A DNA stretch of 64,000 bases from Methanobrevibacter smithii ATCC 35061 (GTDB lineage Archaea; Methanobacteriota; Methanobacteria; Methanobacteriales; Methanobacteriaceae), in contig NC_009515.1 in NCBI RefSeq assembly GCF_000016525.1, positions 1,789,161 through 1,853,160 of the forward strand, written 5' to 3'. Made by a program: the position numbers and the translations under genes. Below the pieces are notes generated by a model. The model was not told the origin of the DNA. It worked only from the letters and a program-made list of their open reading frames with translations, and ran no database searches. Shown one piece after another: positions 17,262-27,438 of this stretch (the first letter of the stretch is position 1; each line of letters starts with the position of its first letter).

Positions 17262-17437
17262 AAACCAATGAAAAAGATTGGAATTATTTATATAATATAT
17301 TTAAAAATGCAAAAGAATATGGTAGTATTTTAGATATTAAAAATATTAATTTTGATGAATTATTTAATGATATAGGTACTTATGAATCAGATAAAAATAA
17401 TTTAAATCAATATAAATACCAAAATGAAATTCAATTA

Positions 17438-19561
17438 ATGAAAAATATTATCCAACAATCAAAATTTCTTGTTAAAAATTATGATATTGTTGCCACAAAT
17501 CCTCCATACATGGGAAATAGTGGTATGAATCCAAATTTAAAAGATTATTTAAAGAAAAATTATCCAAATTCAAAATCAGATTTGTTTGCAGTATTTATTG
17601 AAAAATGTCATGATTTCTGTAATGAAAAAGGTTTTGTTGCAATGATTACTCAACAATCATTCATGTTTTTATCAACATTTGAAAAATTAAGGGTTGAATT
17701 AATTAATAATCACACCATAATTAATATGGCTCATTTAGGAGCTCATGCATTTGAAGAAATTGGTGGTGAAGTTGTACAAGCAACAACTTTTGTTAATAAA
17801 AATAATTTAATTGAAAATTACAAATCAACATTTCACAGATTAACTGAGTTTAATTCAGAAAGCAAAAAAGAAGAAGAGTTTCATAATGATGAAAATAAAT
17901 TTATATTATCACAAAGTATTTTCAATTTAGCACCTTCTTTTGAATTTATTTTTTGGGAAAATCACAATATCTTAAATTCATTTAAATTATATCCTCCATT
18001 AAGTAAGTATGGTAAACCTTCAAGAGGTTTAGCAACATATAATGACAATAAATTCTTACGATATTGGTATGAAGTATCTTTTAATAAAATAGGTTTTGGG
18101 TGTTCTTCTGTTGATGATTCTATAAAATCTAAAAAAAAATGGTTCCCTTACAATAAAGGTGGGGATTATAAAAAATGGTATGGAAACAATAACTTTGTTG
18201 TTAATTTCTATAATGGAGGTGAAGAAATTAAAAAATCTGGAAAGGGTGCTTTTAGTAATATTAATTATTATTTTAAAAAAGGATTAACATGGTCAAGAAT
18301 TTCTAGTAGTTATTTTGGAGTGAGATATCATGATGTTGGTTTTATAATTGGTGATGCTGGACCGTCTGTTTTAATGAATGATGATTCAAATATTTTTTAT
18401 ATTTTTGGAATATTATTGTCTAATTTTACATTAAGAATAATATCTGCTTTAAATTCAACAATGACTTTTCAAGTTGGTGATTTAAATAAAGTTCCAATCA
18501 ATATGAATAACCATGAAAAAGAAAATATTGAAAAATTAGTAAAATCCTGTATTTATATTTCAAAAGAGGAATGGGATGAATTTGAATTATCATGGGACTT
18601 TAAAAACCATTATGCAATAAAATTTAGTCAAGATTCATTTGAAAATACTTTTTTTAAATATATGGATTTTAAAAATAATCAATATAATAAATTAAAGAAA
18701 AATGAGTTTATATTGAATAATTTAATTAATAAAATTTATAATATTACTGATATTCAAGATAGTGTAGTGTCTATTAAAAATGAAATTACATTAACTAAAA
18801 TACATTTAGAAGAATTTGTAAAATCATTTATTTCATATGCTGTTGGTTGTATGTTTGGTCGTTACTCTTTAGACAATGAAGGTTTACAATTTGCTGGAGG
18901 TGAATTTAATATTAATAATTACTCTAAATTCATTCCAGATGATGATAATATTATTCCAGTCTTAGATTCTGAATACTTTGAAGATGATATTGTTAATCGT
19001 TTTGTAGAATTTGTAAAAACATGCTTTGGAGAAGAAACCTTAGAAGAAAACCTTGATTTTATAGCTAATGCACTAGCTAAAAATAAAAAACCTTCAAGAG
19101 AAAAAATAAGAGATTATCTCCTTAAAAACTTTTTCAATGACCACAAAAAAACATACAAAAAATGTCCAATTTACTGGCAATTTTCAAGCGGCAAAGAAAA
19201 CGGATTCAATTGTCTAGTTTATATGCACAGATATGAACCAAGTTTAGTTGCAAGAATCAGAACAGATTACTTGCATAAAACTCAAAAAGCTATTGAGCAG
19301 GCAATAGCTAACTGTGATAATATAATTAATCACTCATCATCAAAACAAGAAGTTGTAAAAGCAACAAAAGATAAAGCTAAACTTCAAAAACAATTAAAAG
19401 AAACACAGGAGTATGATGAAGCACTATCTCACATAGCTAATCGAAATATAGAAATTGACCTAGATGATGGTGTTAAAGTTAATTATGCTAAGTTCCAAAA
19501 TGTCCAGGTTTCAAAAGAAGGTAAAAAATCTAAAAAAATTAACCTTCTAAAGAAACTTTAA
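17438..19561 (+). CDS. Headless PglX C-terminal cassette with NPPY motif, adjacent to brxA
   Basis: Homology to PglX begins at 17255 and the first ATG is at 17438 (MKNIIQQSKFLVKNYDIVAT). It retains the catalytic NPPYMGNSGMNPNLKDYLKK but lacks the SAM-binding motif I and everything before it. The recognition region is distinct (KKSGKGAFSNINYYFKKGLT), and the tail is close to that of the 10104 cassette. Inverting 15909-17253 would join it to the promoter and first 413 codons of the intact pglX, giving 1182 codons in frame and co-directional with brxA. No own promoter is evident, so it is probably silent at present. Confidence 0.75.
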   Translation: MKNIIQQSKFLVKNYDIVATNPPYMGNSGMNPNLKDYLKKNYPNSKSDLFAVFIEKCHDFCNEKGFVAMITQQSFMFLSTFEKLRVELINNHTIINMAHLGAHAFEEIGGEVVQATTFVNKNNLIENYKSTFHRLTEFNSESKKEEEFHNDENKFILSQSIFNLAPSFEFIFWENHNILNSFKLYPPLSKYGKPSRGLATYNDNKFLRYWYEVSFNKIGFGCSSVDDSIKSKKKWFPYNKGGDYKKWYGNNNFVVNFYNGGEEIKKSGKGAFSNINYYFKKGLTWSRISSSYFGVRYHDVGFIIGDAGPSVLMNDDSNIFYIFGILLSNFTLRIISALNSTMTFQVGDLNKVPINMNNHEKENIEKLVKSCIYISKEEWDEFELSWDFKNHYAIKFSQDSFENTFFKYMDFKNNQYNKLKKNEFILNNLINKIYNITDIQDSVVSIKNEITLTKIHLEEFVKSFISYAVGCMFGRYSLDNEGLQFAGGEFNINNYSKFIPDDDNIIPVLDSEYFEDDIVNRFVEFVKTCFGEETLEENLDFIANALAKNKKPSREKIRDYLLKNFFNDHKKTYKKCPIYWQFSSGKENGFNCLVYMHRYEPSLVARIRTDYLHKTQKAIEQAIANCDNIINHSSSKQEVVKATKDKAKLQKQLKETQEYDEALSHIANRNIEIDLDDGVKVNYAKFQNVQVSKEGKKSKKINLLKKL

Positions 19562-19634
19562 TTTTACATTTTCCGGGCAATACTTCAAAACTTTTATTAT
19601 TAATTCAACACATACTAATAACAGTGATTATATT

Positions 19635-20228
19635 ATGAAGTATAGTGCTGGAATTATGAGTCATTCATTTTGGTATCTTGAAACAAAAAACACTGCTGAA
19701 TATCTAGCTGAAGATATTTCAAAAAAAGAGTTAATGGAGTTATCTTTAACTGAAAATATTTATCAGGTAGATAGTGAACGTAGAGCACGTGAATTGACTA
19801 ATGTATGTTATCGTCGATTAAATGGATTTTCTAATGATTTATTAATATATTTATCAACTTGTGATCAAAATTCAGGTAAATTATTAGTTTTAATTTCAAT
19901 TTTAAGAAATGATAAATTATTTTTTGAGTTTATGCATGAAGTCTTCAGAGAGCATATTATTTTAGGAAATTACACTATAAAAGATTCAGATTTAGATATT
20001 TTTTTCATGAATAAATCTAACCAAAGTGAAGTAATTGAAAATTGGAAAGATACAACTCTTCGAAAGGTTAAAACTAATTATAAAAATTTTTTAATTGAAG
20101 CAGACCTTTTAGAAAAAGAAGAAGGGAATTATAAAATTATTTTACCATTTGTAGATTTTAAATTAAAAGAATTATTAACTCAAAATAATTTAACACCATT
20201 TTTAAATGCTATATCTGGAGGAATCTGA
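19635..20228 (+). CDS. brxA: BrxA (DUF1819), BREX inner component
   Basis: The 197-residue protein matches BrxA/DUF1819: KYSAGIMSHSFWYLETKNTA at the start, RRARELTNVCYRRLNGFSN in the middle and a C-terminal helical region. By family knowledge BrxA is a small helical, DNA-binding, NusB-like protein required in several BREX systems. It opens the core operon; its stop overlaps the brxB start (TGATG). Only 73 bp separate it from the PglX cassette upstream. A TTTATTATTAA stretch about 32-42 bp before the ATG may be its TATA box. Confidence 0.9.
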   Translation: MKYSAGIMSHSFWYLETKNTAEYLAEDISKKELMELSLTENIYQVDSERRARELTNVCYRRLNGFSNDLLIYLSTCDQNSGKLLVLISILRNDKLFFEFMHEVFREHIILGNYTIKDSDLDIFFMNKSNQSEVIENWKDTTLRKVKTNYKNFLIEADLLEKEEGNYKIILPFVDFKLKELLTQNNLTPFLNAISGGI

Positions 20229-20806
20229 TGAATATTGATGAGAAGCTTAGTAAAATTGAACCAAAAATTAAAGAGCCTTCATTTCTTGAGAATAAAGGTT
20301 TAAGTAATGAAGTAGGTTATTATATTTTTGATTATGATCCGAAATATGAACTTAAAGTTCGTGAAGAAGTTTCAAGGATTAAAAATAAAATCAATAATTC
20401 AAGTTATGCATTTACTATTAAAGAATTTGATTTATATGAAATTATCATTGATATTTTAAATGAAAGAGGTTATTTAGAAAAAGTTTTTAATTTTGAAGAA
20501 AAAAAAGGGATAGAATTTACAACTAAAGCAATTATCAGTCTTTTAAAATTAAATTCAGATAACAATAATGTTATTGTAAACTATATTTTAGAGAGAACTC
20601 CAGATAACTGTGTTGTATTTTTAACTGGTGTTGGAAAGGCTTATCCAATATTAAGATCACATAATGTTTTAAATAACTTACATCAAAAGTTAGACGAGGT
20701 TCCAGTTGTTTTATTTTTCCCAGGACAATATTCTGGTAGAGAATTAGTTTTATTTAATACTATTGAAGGAAGTAACTATTATCGAGCATTTCCATTGATT
20801 AGGTGA
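20228..20806 (+). CDS. brxB: BrxB (DUF1788), BREX component
   Basis: The 192-residue protein has the DUF1788 pattern: an N-terminal helical part, then VVFLTGVGKAYPILRSHNVL and VPVVLFFPGQYSGRELVLFN, and the end SNYYRAFPLIR. It is a core BREX gene of unknown biochemical activity, always between brxA and brxC in type 1 systems. Strong ribosome binding site GGAGGAATCTG; start overlaps the brxA stop, implying coupled translation. Confidence 0.92.
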   Translation: MNIDEKLSKIEPKIKEPSFLENKGLSNEVGYYIFDYDPKYELKVREEVSRIKNKINNSSYAFTIKEFDLYEIIIDILNERGYLEKVFNFEEKKGIEFTTKAIISLLKLNSDNNNVIVNYILERTPDNCVVFLTGVGKAYPILRSHNVLNNLHQKLDEVPVVLFFPGQYSGRELVLFNTIEGSNYYRAFPLIR

Positions 20807-20810
20807 ACAT

Positions 20811-23800
20811 ATGCAAATAAAAAACATGTTTGAAAAGGATATCGACAGGGATATCAAAGGAGTAATTAAAGTCGGTCAAAATGATGATGAAAATATTTAT
20901 CAGGAACTGGATGAATATGTTGTTACAAATGAACTATTGAAACATTTTACTAAGTTTTTTTCAAGTTATAATAAGGGAATACAAAGTCCCACTGATGATA
21001 TTGGTGTTTGGATTTCAGGGTTCTTTGGAAGCGGTAAATCTCACTTTTTAAAAATTTTATCATATATTCTAGATAGTAATCTTAAAGTTCATGGAAGAAG
21101 ACCAATTGATTTTTTCAAGGAAGATGGAAAAATCAAAGATTCAATGGTTATTGGAGATATGGAAGCTGCAACAAATGTTAGTTCTGATGTAGTTTTATTT
21201 AATATAGATTCTAAATCATCATCACAATCAAGTTCAAATAAAGATGATATTTTAAATGTATTTGTAAAAGTTTTTAATGAAATGCAGGGCTATTGCGGAG
21301 GAATGCCCTTTTTAGCAGATTTTGAAAAAAAATTAGATGCAAAAAATAAATTTGAAGAGTTTAAAACAGAATTTGAAAATATCAATGGAATGGATTGGGA
21401 AGAATCAAGAGATGAATTCTACTTTATAAGTGATGATATTATACAAAGTGTTGTAAATATTGGATTCATGAGTGAAAACGAAGCTAACAATTGGGCTTCA
21501 AAAGCAGAAGAAAACTTTAAGTATTCAATTGAAGATTTTGCAAATGAAGTAAATGAATACTGTATCAATAAAGGAAATAATCATCATGTAATATTTTTAG
21601 TAGATGAAGTTGGACAATATATAGCAGATGATACTAAATTAATGCTAAACTTACAAACTATAGTTGAAGAATTAGGAATTAAATGTCATGGAAAGGCTTG
21701 GGTTGTTGTTACAAGCCAACAAAACATTGATGACATCACCAGAGACATAAAAGGAATGGATTTTTCTAAAATTCAGGGAAGATTTAAAACACGTTTATCC
21801 CTATCCTCTTCAAATGTAGATGAAGTAATTAGGAGACGGATTCTAGCAAAAACTGATGTTGCCCAACAAACTTTAGAAGCAGAATATCCAAGCTTTGAGC
21901 CTATTTTAAAAAATATTTTAACTTTTGAAAAATCTGCAGAAATGAAAACATATGAAAATGCAAGAGACTTTGCAAATATCTATCCATTTGTTCCTTATCA
22001 ATTCAATCGTGTTCAGGATGTTTTAACATCAATAAGGGAACATTCCTCATCAGGAAAGCATATGGCTGATGGTGAGCGTTCAATGCTTGCACTCTTCCAA
22101 GAATCTGCAATTGAAATTAAAAATGGTTCTGAGGGCCAATTAGTTCCATTCAATATATTTTATAATGCTATTGAACAATTTATTGATCATACTAACAGTC
22201 AGGTAATTAATAAAGCACGGGACAATAAGGAATTGTATCCTTTTGATGTTGAAGTTTTAAAAGTACTTTTCATGATTAAATATGTAAAAGAAATTAAATC
22301 TACATCTAAAAATTTAACCACATTGTTAATTTCTAACATTAATGAAGACAGACTGGAGTTACAAAATAAAGTAGATAAATCATTATCCAGATTACTTGAA
22401 CAAACTTTAATCCAAAAAAATGGGGAGGTTTATTCATTTTTAACAAATGAAGAACAAGACATTAATCGTGAAATTAAAAATCAGATAGTTGATAATGGTG
22501 AAGTTTTAGATAATGCTGCAAATAGGATTTTCCAAGAAATTTACCCTAAAAACAAATATCGTTATAGCAATAGATATAATTTCCAATTTAATCAATCAAT
22601 TGATAATAAAAAGATTAATAATAGAGAATTTGATATTGGAATGAGAATAATTACTCCGTTTTATACATCAGATTTAAGTGATTGCTCTCAAGCTACTTTT
22701 GAAGAAAGTAATATGCATAATATTTTAAAAGGATTATCAGAATCTAACAATGAAGTTGTTGTACATTTACTTTCTGATTTAACAGTATTTGATGAAATAA
22801 AAGAAGCACTGCAAATTCAAAAATATTTAACTAAAAAAAGTGCTGAAATGAAGGTTGAACTCAGAAGCAGAAAACAAGAGGAATATAATGATAAAATAGA
22901 AAGAATCAAATTATTCCTTGAATCTTCTATTAAAGATGCAATAATTTATATTAAAGGAGATAAAGTAGATATTGCTGAAAAAAATGTTGAATCAAGACTT
23001 GATGAATCAATGGGCAAGTTAGTTGATAAAGTTTATAATAAATTAAGTTATATGGACTTTGCACCTGATAAAAGTGATATTAAAAAAGAATTAACAAATG
23101 AATATCAGCAGACACTGATAGCTAGTGAAACAAAAGCTATGAATGCAGTAAATGATATGGACAGTTATATTTCAGATCAGTCAAAACTACATAATACTCT
23201 TACACTAAAAAGTCTAATAAACAGATATTCAAAAGCTCCTTATGGTTTTGTCAATTTGGATGTGCAATGGTTACTTGCTTCATTATTTGCACAAAAAAGA
23301 ATTGTCTTAACAATTAATAGTGATGAAATTTCTTTAAGAAATACTGATGCCTCCAAAATTTTAGATTATTTAACAAAAAATGAATACTTAGAAAAACTAT
23401 TAGTATCTGAAAAAGAAGTTATTGATAGTAGTAAAATTAGGAAAGTTAAAGAAGTTTTAAAAGAGGTTTACAGTTTGAATTTAACTCATGATAATGATGA
23501 AAGAATCATGGATGAATTTAAACGTGTTAATACATCTAAAATTGAAGAAATTGATAAATGTCTTTTAGAATTTAGAATATCAAATAAATATCCTGGCAAA
23601 TCAATATTGGAAGAATCAAAAGAATTATTTAATGATGCTAACAATAAGAAAAACACATTGCAATTCTATAACTATGTGTCTGATAATGATGAAGAATTTT
23701 TGGATTTGGCTGATGATTTAGATCCTGTTTTAGCATTCTTTAATGGAAGTCAAAAAGCTATTTTCGATGAATCCTGTGAAGTATATAAAGTTTATGAAGA

Positions 23801-24395
23801 AAATATTAACTTAATCAATGATTCTGATTTATCAGATGTTGCATCTGAAATTTACAGAATTATTTCAATGCCAAACCCTTATTCAAATATTAGAAAACTA
23901 CCTGAATTAAACAATAAATTCACTACACATTTTGATGAAATATTAGAAGATAAAAAAACAATTATTTTAAATGGAATAAAGGAAGATTATGAAAGTATCA
24001 AATTAAGACTAAATACTGATGAGTTGAAAGCTAAATTTGAAAATAAATTTATATCTGAATTTGATTCACTTAAAAATAAATTGGATTCAGAAAAAAATAT
24101 TGCTATTATTGATGGAATCACAATGGAATCAGAAAATCTTAAAAACAATTGCATCCATGAAATTGATTTATTTATTAATTCTATAACTCCTATTTATCCT
24201 CCAGAAGGTGCAATAAATAAACCAGTATCTCCACAACCAATTCCTGTGGAAGTGGATGTGGACATTAAAACAATAACATTATCACCTAAGGTTAAAATCG
24301 AATCTGAAGATCAAATTGATGAATTCTTACAAAAAGTAAAAACAGAACTTAAAAATAAATTAGAAAATGCAGATATTATTAATTTAAAACTATGA
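20811..24395 (+). CDS. brxC: BrxC/PglY, large BREX P-loop ATPase
   Basis: The 1194 residues match the family size. The Walker A motif ISGFFGSGKSHFLK is near residue 70, a Walker B-like VIFLVDEVGQYI near 262, followed by VVVTSQQNIDDITRDIKG. The rest is mainly helical with coiled-coil-like segments. BrxC is the central ATPase of BREX and is required for phage exclusion. It begins four bases after brxB with AGGTG as ribosome binding site. No frameshift or truncation was seen. Confidence 0.93.
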   Translation: MQIKNMFEKDIDRDIKGVIKVGQNDDENIYQELDEYVVTNELLKHFTKFFSSYNKGIQSPTDDIGVWISGFFGSGKSHFLKILSYILDSNLKVHGRRPIDFFKEDGKIKDSMVIGDMEAATNVSSDVVLFNIDSKSSSQSSSNKDDILNVFVKVFNEMQGYCGGMPFLADFEKKLDAKNKFEEFKTEFENINGMDWEESRDEFYFISDDIIQSVVNIGFMSENEANNWASKAEENFKYSIEDFANEVNEYCINKGNNHHVIFLVDEVGQYIADDTKLMLNLQTIVEELGIKCHGKAWVVVTSQQNIDDITRDIKGMDFSKIQGRFKTRLSLSSSNVDEVIRRRILAKTDVAQQTLEAEYPSFEPILKNILTFEKSAEMKTYENARDFANIYPFVPYQFNRVQDVLTSIREHSSSGKHMADGERSMLALFQESAIEIKNGSEGQLVPFNIFYNAIEQFIDHTNSQVINKARDNKELYPFDVEVLKVLFMIKYVKEIKSTSKNLTTLLISNINEDRLELQNKVDKSLSRLLEQTLIQKNGEVYSFLTNEEQDINREIKNQIVDNGEVLDNAANRIFQEIYPKNKYRYSNRYNFQFNQSIDNKKINNREFDIGMRIITPFYTSDLSDCSQATFEESNMHNILKGLSESNNEVVVHLLSDLTVFDEIKEALQIQKYLTKKSAEMKVELRSRKQEEYNDKIERIKLFLESSIKDAIIYIKGDKVDIAEKNVESRLDESMGKLVDKVYNKLSYMDFAPDKSDIKKELTNEYQQTLIASETKAMNAVNDMDSYISDQSKLHNTLTLKSLINRYSKAPYGFVNLDVQWLLASLFAQKRIVLTINSDEISLRNTDASKILDYLTKNEYLEKLLVSEKEVIDSSKIRKVKEVLKEVYSLNLTHDNDERIMDEFKRVNTSKIEEIDKCLLEFRISNKYPGKSILEESKELFNDANNKKNTLQFYNYVSDNDEEFLDLADDLDPVLAFFNGSQKAIFDESCEVYKVYEENINLINDSDLSDVASEIYRIISMPNPYSNIRKLPELNNKFTTHFDEILEDKKTIILNGIKEDYESIKLRLNTDELKAKFENKFISEFDSLKNKLDSEKNIAIIDGITMESENLKNNCIHEIDLFINSITPIYPPEGAINKPVSPQPIPVEVDVDIKTITLSPKVKIESEDQIDEFLQKVKTELKNKLENADIINLKL

Positions 24396-24405
24396 GGTTA
24401 TTTAA

Positions 24406-24921
24406 ATGTCAGAATCAATAACTAAATGTTTAAATGAATGGAATGCAACAATTGAAGCATTAGGTCAAGGAAAACAATCAATTTTAATTAGAAAATATGG
24501 TACAAATGTTGATGACTTTCTTTTATTTCCAACAGTAAGTTATGCCCTTAAAGATAATTATTTAGATAGTTTCCAAGAAGATTATAAAGATTTTGTTAGA
24601 GAAAATGCACTTCCAAATAAAAAGGATTCTAAATTTGAAGTAAAATATTATGCAAAAGTTGAAAAAGTTGTAGAAAAATCCTCAACTAGAATTGGTTCTT
24701 TAAATAATTATCATATCTGGACAAGAGACCATGTAAAATCATACTTAGGTAATTCAAAGGCACAAGTTTGGATTTTAAGAGTATATGAACTTGAAAGTCC
24801 CCAATATTTAAACAGGACCCGTGGAATGAGATATGCTAATGTAGATATGGAAGTTAAATTGGATGATTTAAAACCTGTATTGTCTGATAGTGAATTTGAA
24901 AGTATTTTAAAAGGGATTTAA
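24406..24921 (+). CDS. DUF1802-like protein in the BREX operon, at the canonical pglX position
   Basis: The 171-residue protein resembles DUF1802: KCLNEWNATIEALGQGKQSI, then LIRKYG, FLLFPTVSYALKDNY, a central beta region and VWILRVYELESPQYLNRTRG. No catalytic motif is obvious. It sits between brxC and pglZ (10 bp after brxC, 0 bp before pglZ) with ribosome binding site GAGGT. In standard type 1 BREX this slot is held by pglX. It may be an accessory BREX subunit, but its role is not known to me. Confidence 0.7.
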   Translation: MSESITKCLNEWNATIEALGQGKQSILIRKYGTNVDDFLLFPTVSYALKDNYLDSFQEDYKDFVRENALPNKKDSKFEVKYYAKVEKVVEKSSTRIGSLNNYHIWTRDHVKSYLGNSKAQVWILRVYELESPQYLNRTRGMRYANVDMEVKLDDLKPVLSDSEFESILKGI

Positions 24922-27426
24922 ATGAATCTTGAGGAAATTGAAAACCGGATAAATTCAATTATTGATGAGGCATATCATCGCCAAATTGTCTTTTGGTATG
25001 ATGAAAATCAGGAATTTATAGAAGATATTAATAATATTCAATTAAATAATGCTAAGTTACATATCTTGAAAGACAATAATTTGATTAAAACTAAATATCA
25101 AATAGAATTTGAAGATAAAAATTCTAATTATCTTGTTTATGCTCCATTCTCCCAACCTGATGATAATGAAAATTATTTAGCGGATTTAATCCATTATGCA
25201 GTTCCATTTTCTGCTGATAAGATTGAAATGATTGGACAAGAATTAGGGATTTCTCCTGAGTTTTATCATTTGCTTAAGAAGTATTCTTTATTTTGGAATG
25301 CTAAATCAAGAGTTAATGCATTTAAAGATTTGAATGTTTCTTTTACTGAATTAAATATTAAACAAGCTATTTTAGCAGTTTTATCTAATCAGAAAACTTT
25401 AAATTTTGATTATATTGTTCGTGAAGTGATTATCAATAATTTTAATGAAGAAAATGAAATTATAAAAAACTTTGAAAAATATAATATCTTAGAAGATTTC
25501 TGGGAGTTAATTTCAAGGAAATTTAAATACTCAGAAGACAATCCATCTGTGAAAAGACTTGTTAGATTCTTAATTTTAAATTATACTGCAAATTCATATC
25601 GAGGATCAACTCCAAAATCATGGGATGAATATTTAGTTTCTGATAAAAACAATGCTTCCATATTTATTAGTGAATTTATGAATAATGCAAATTATTCTGA
25701 ATATTATGATAGGATAGCTAGAGAATTAGAATCAAAACTTAATATTACAAGCTTAAGTAAAACAAACATTGATTCTTATATAAATTGCGATTCATTTGAA
25801 AGATTCGATGAAAATATAATTAATCATTACACTGAATTATTATTTGAAACTAAAGTGGACTTAGGTGCTGAATTTAAAGAGATTTTAGAAAACAGAAAGA
25901 AAACTCATTTTTATTTAAAATATGAGGATAATTATGAAGTTTTAAAATATGCAAATTTATTTATTTCTTTAATTAATGAGTTTATGCGAAGTGAACTTCC
26001 AGAAAAACCTGAAGAAATTATTAAAGAATATTCTGAAAAATGGGTTTACTTAGATTCATATTATAGGAAATTCTATTATTTCTATGATAAATTAGATGAT
26101 ACTGAGTATCTTGAAGATTTAAGGCAATTAGTTGAAAATTTATATGTAAACCGTTTTTTAAGTGTAATTAATCCTAAATTTACTAAAAAATTAGCTGAAA
26201 AACCAATTTCTGAGTTAGACATTCCAAAACAATGGAAGTTCTTCAAACAACATATTCCAACTTCAATTAGGAAACATAAAACTGCAGTTATTATTTCAGA
26301 TGCATTTAGATATGGCTGTGCAGTTGAATTATTCGCAGAGCTTGAAAAAGATCCAACAAGAACTCCTGAGATTAAACCAATGTTATCTACTATTCCATCA
26401 TATACTGCATTAGGTATGGCATCACTTTTACCTAATAAAGAAATTGTTTATGAAGGTGATACAATATTAGTTGATGGAATGAATTGCAGGTCAACTGATG
26501 AGAGGAATAATATTTTAAGTTCAAATGTTAATGAAGTAATTGCCATATCTTACGAAGATGTGGATAAATTAAAATCTAAGGAATTTAAAGAATTAACAAA
26601 AGGATTAAACTTAATTTATATTTACCACAATAAAATTGATGCTAGAGGAGACCATGCTCCTTCTGAAAATGAAGTGTTTAATGCGGCTCAAGAAACAATT
26701 GAAGATTTAGAAGTATTAATTAAAAGATTAAGAAATCAAGGTAATTTTGCTAAAATCTTTATTACAGCAGATCATGGATTTATTTATAAACGTGACAAAT
26801 TAAAAGAGCATGATAAAGTTAATTTAGATAAATTCCCAGAAAAAAAACATAAACGTTTTATTTTATCTGAAAAACCTTTAAAAATAGATGGTGCAGTTTC
26901 CTTATCTATGGAATATCTAAACATGGATAAGTATGTTAATGTTCCGATAGGTGCAGATGTATTTAAAGCACAGGGTGCTGGACTTAATTTTGTTCATGGT
27001 GGAGCTAGTTTAGAAGAATGTATTGTTCCATTGCTGGAAGTTAAAGCAGGAAAAGGTGCTAAAAACCAAAGGACTGTAGAACTTCAATTAATTTCAACTA
27101 AAAATACTATTACAAATTATGATGTAATGTTAACATTTTTCCAAAAAGAAAATGTTTCACAAGATGTTTTACCATTGGAAGCTTCAGTTTACTTCATTGA
27201 TGAGGAAAATAATAAAATATCTGGTGAACAAATAATCTTTGCTGATAAAAACTCTGATTCAGCAGAAGATAGGGAATTTAAAGAAAAATTCAGATTGTTA
27301 CAAAAACAATATGATAAATCTAAAAATTATTATTTAATTATTAGAGATTTAAAAGAGGATGTTGAAGTTGATAGAATTCCATTTACAATAGATATGGCTT
27401 TTCAAGATGGATTTGATTTTTTTTAG
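24922..27426 (+). CDS. pglZ: PglZ, BREX alkaline-phosphatase-superfamily protein
   Basis: The 834-residue protein has the PglZ core AVIISDAFRYGCAVELFAEL (about 455-474, metal-binding Asp), then STIPSYTALGMASLLPN and FITADHGFIYKRDKL (about 610, second metal site). The N-terminal 400 residues are helical, and the C-terminal domain is beta-rich. PglZ belongs to the alkaline phosphatase superfamily and is the hallmark of all BREX types. It directly abuts the DUF1802 gene and precedes brxL by 12 bp, consistent with a single operon. Confidence 0.93.
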   Translation: MNLEEIENRINSIIDEAYHRQIVFWYDENQEFIEDINNIQLNNAKLHILKDNNLIKTKYQIEFEDKNSNYLVYAPFSQPDDNENYLADLIHYAVPFSADKIEMIGQELGISPEFYHLLKKYSLFWNAKSRVNAFKDLNVSFTELNIKQAILAVLSNQKTLNFDYIVREVIINNFNEENEIIKNFEKYNILEDFWELISRKFKYSEDNPSVKRLVRFLILNYTANSYRGSTPKSWDEYLVSDKNNASIFISEFMNNANYSEYYDRIARELESKLNITSLSKTNIDSYINCDSFERFDENIINHYTELLFETKVDLGAEFKEILENRKKTHFYLKYEDNYEVLKYANLFISLINEFMRSELPEKPEEIIKEYSEKWVYLDSYYRKFYYFYDKLDDTEYLEDLRQLVENLYVNRFLSVINPKFTKKLAEKPISELDIPKQWKFFKQHIPTSIRKHKTAVIISDAFRYGCAVELFAELEKDPTRTPEIKPMLSTIPSYTALGMASLLPNKEIVYEGDTILVDGMNCRSTDERNNILSSNVNEVIAISYEDVDKLKSKEFKELTKGLNLIYIYHNKIDARGDHAPSENEVFNAAQETIEDLEVLIKRLRNQGNFAKIFITADHGFIYKRDKLKEHDKVNLDKFPEKKHKRFILSEKPLKIDGAVSLSMEYLNMDKYVNVPIGADVFKAQGAGLNFVHGGASLEECIVPLLEVKAGKGAKNQRTVELQLISTKNTITNYDVMLTFFQKENVSQDVLPLEASVYFIDEENNKISGEQIIFADKNSDSAEDREFKEKFRLLQKQYDKSKNYYLIIRDLKEDVEVDRIPFTIDMAFQDGFDFF

Positions 27427-27438
27427 GAGTGATATTCA

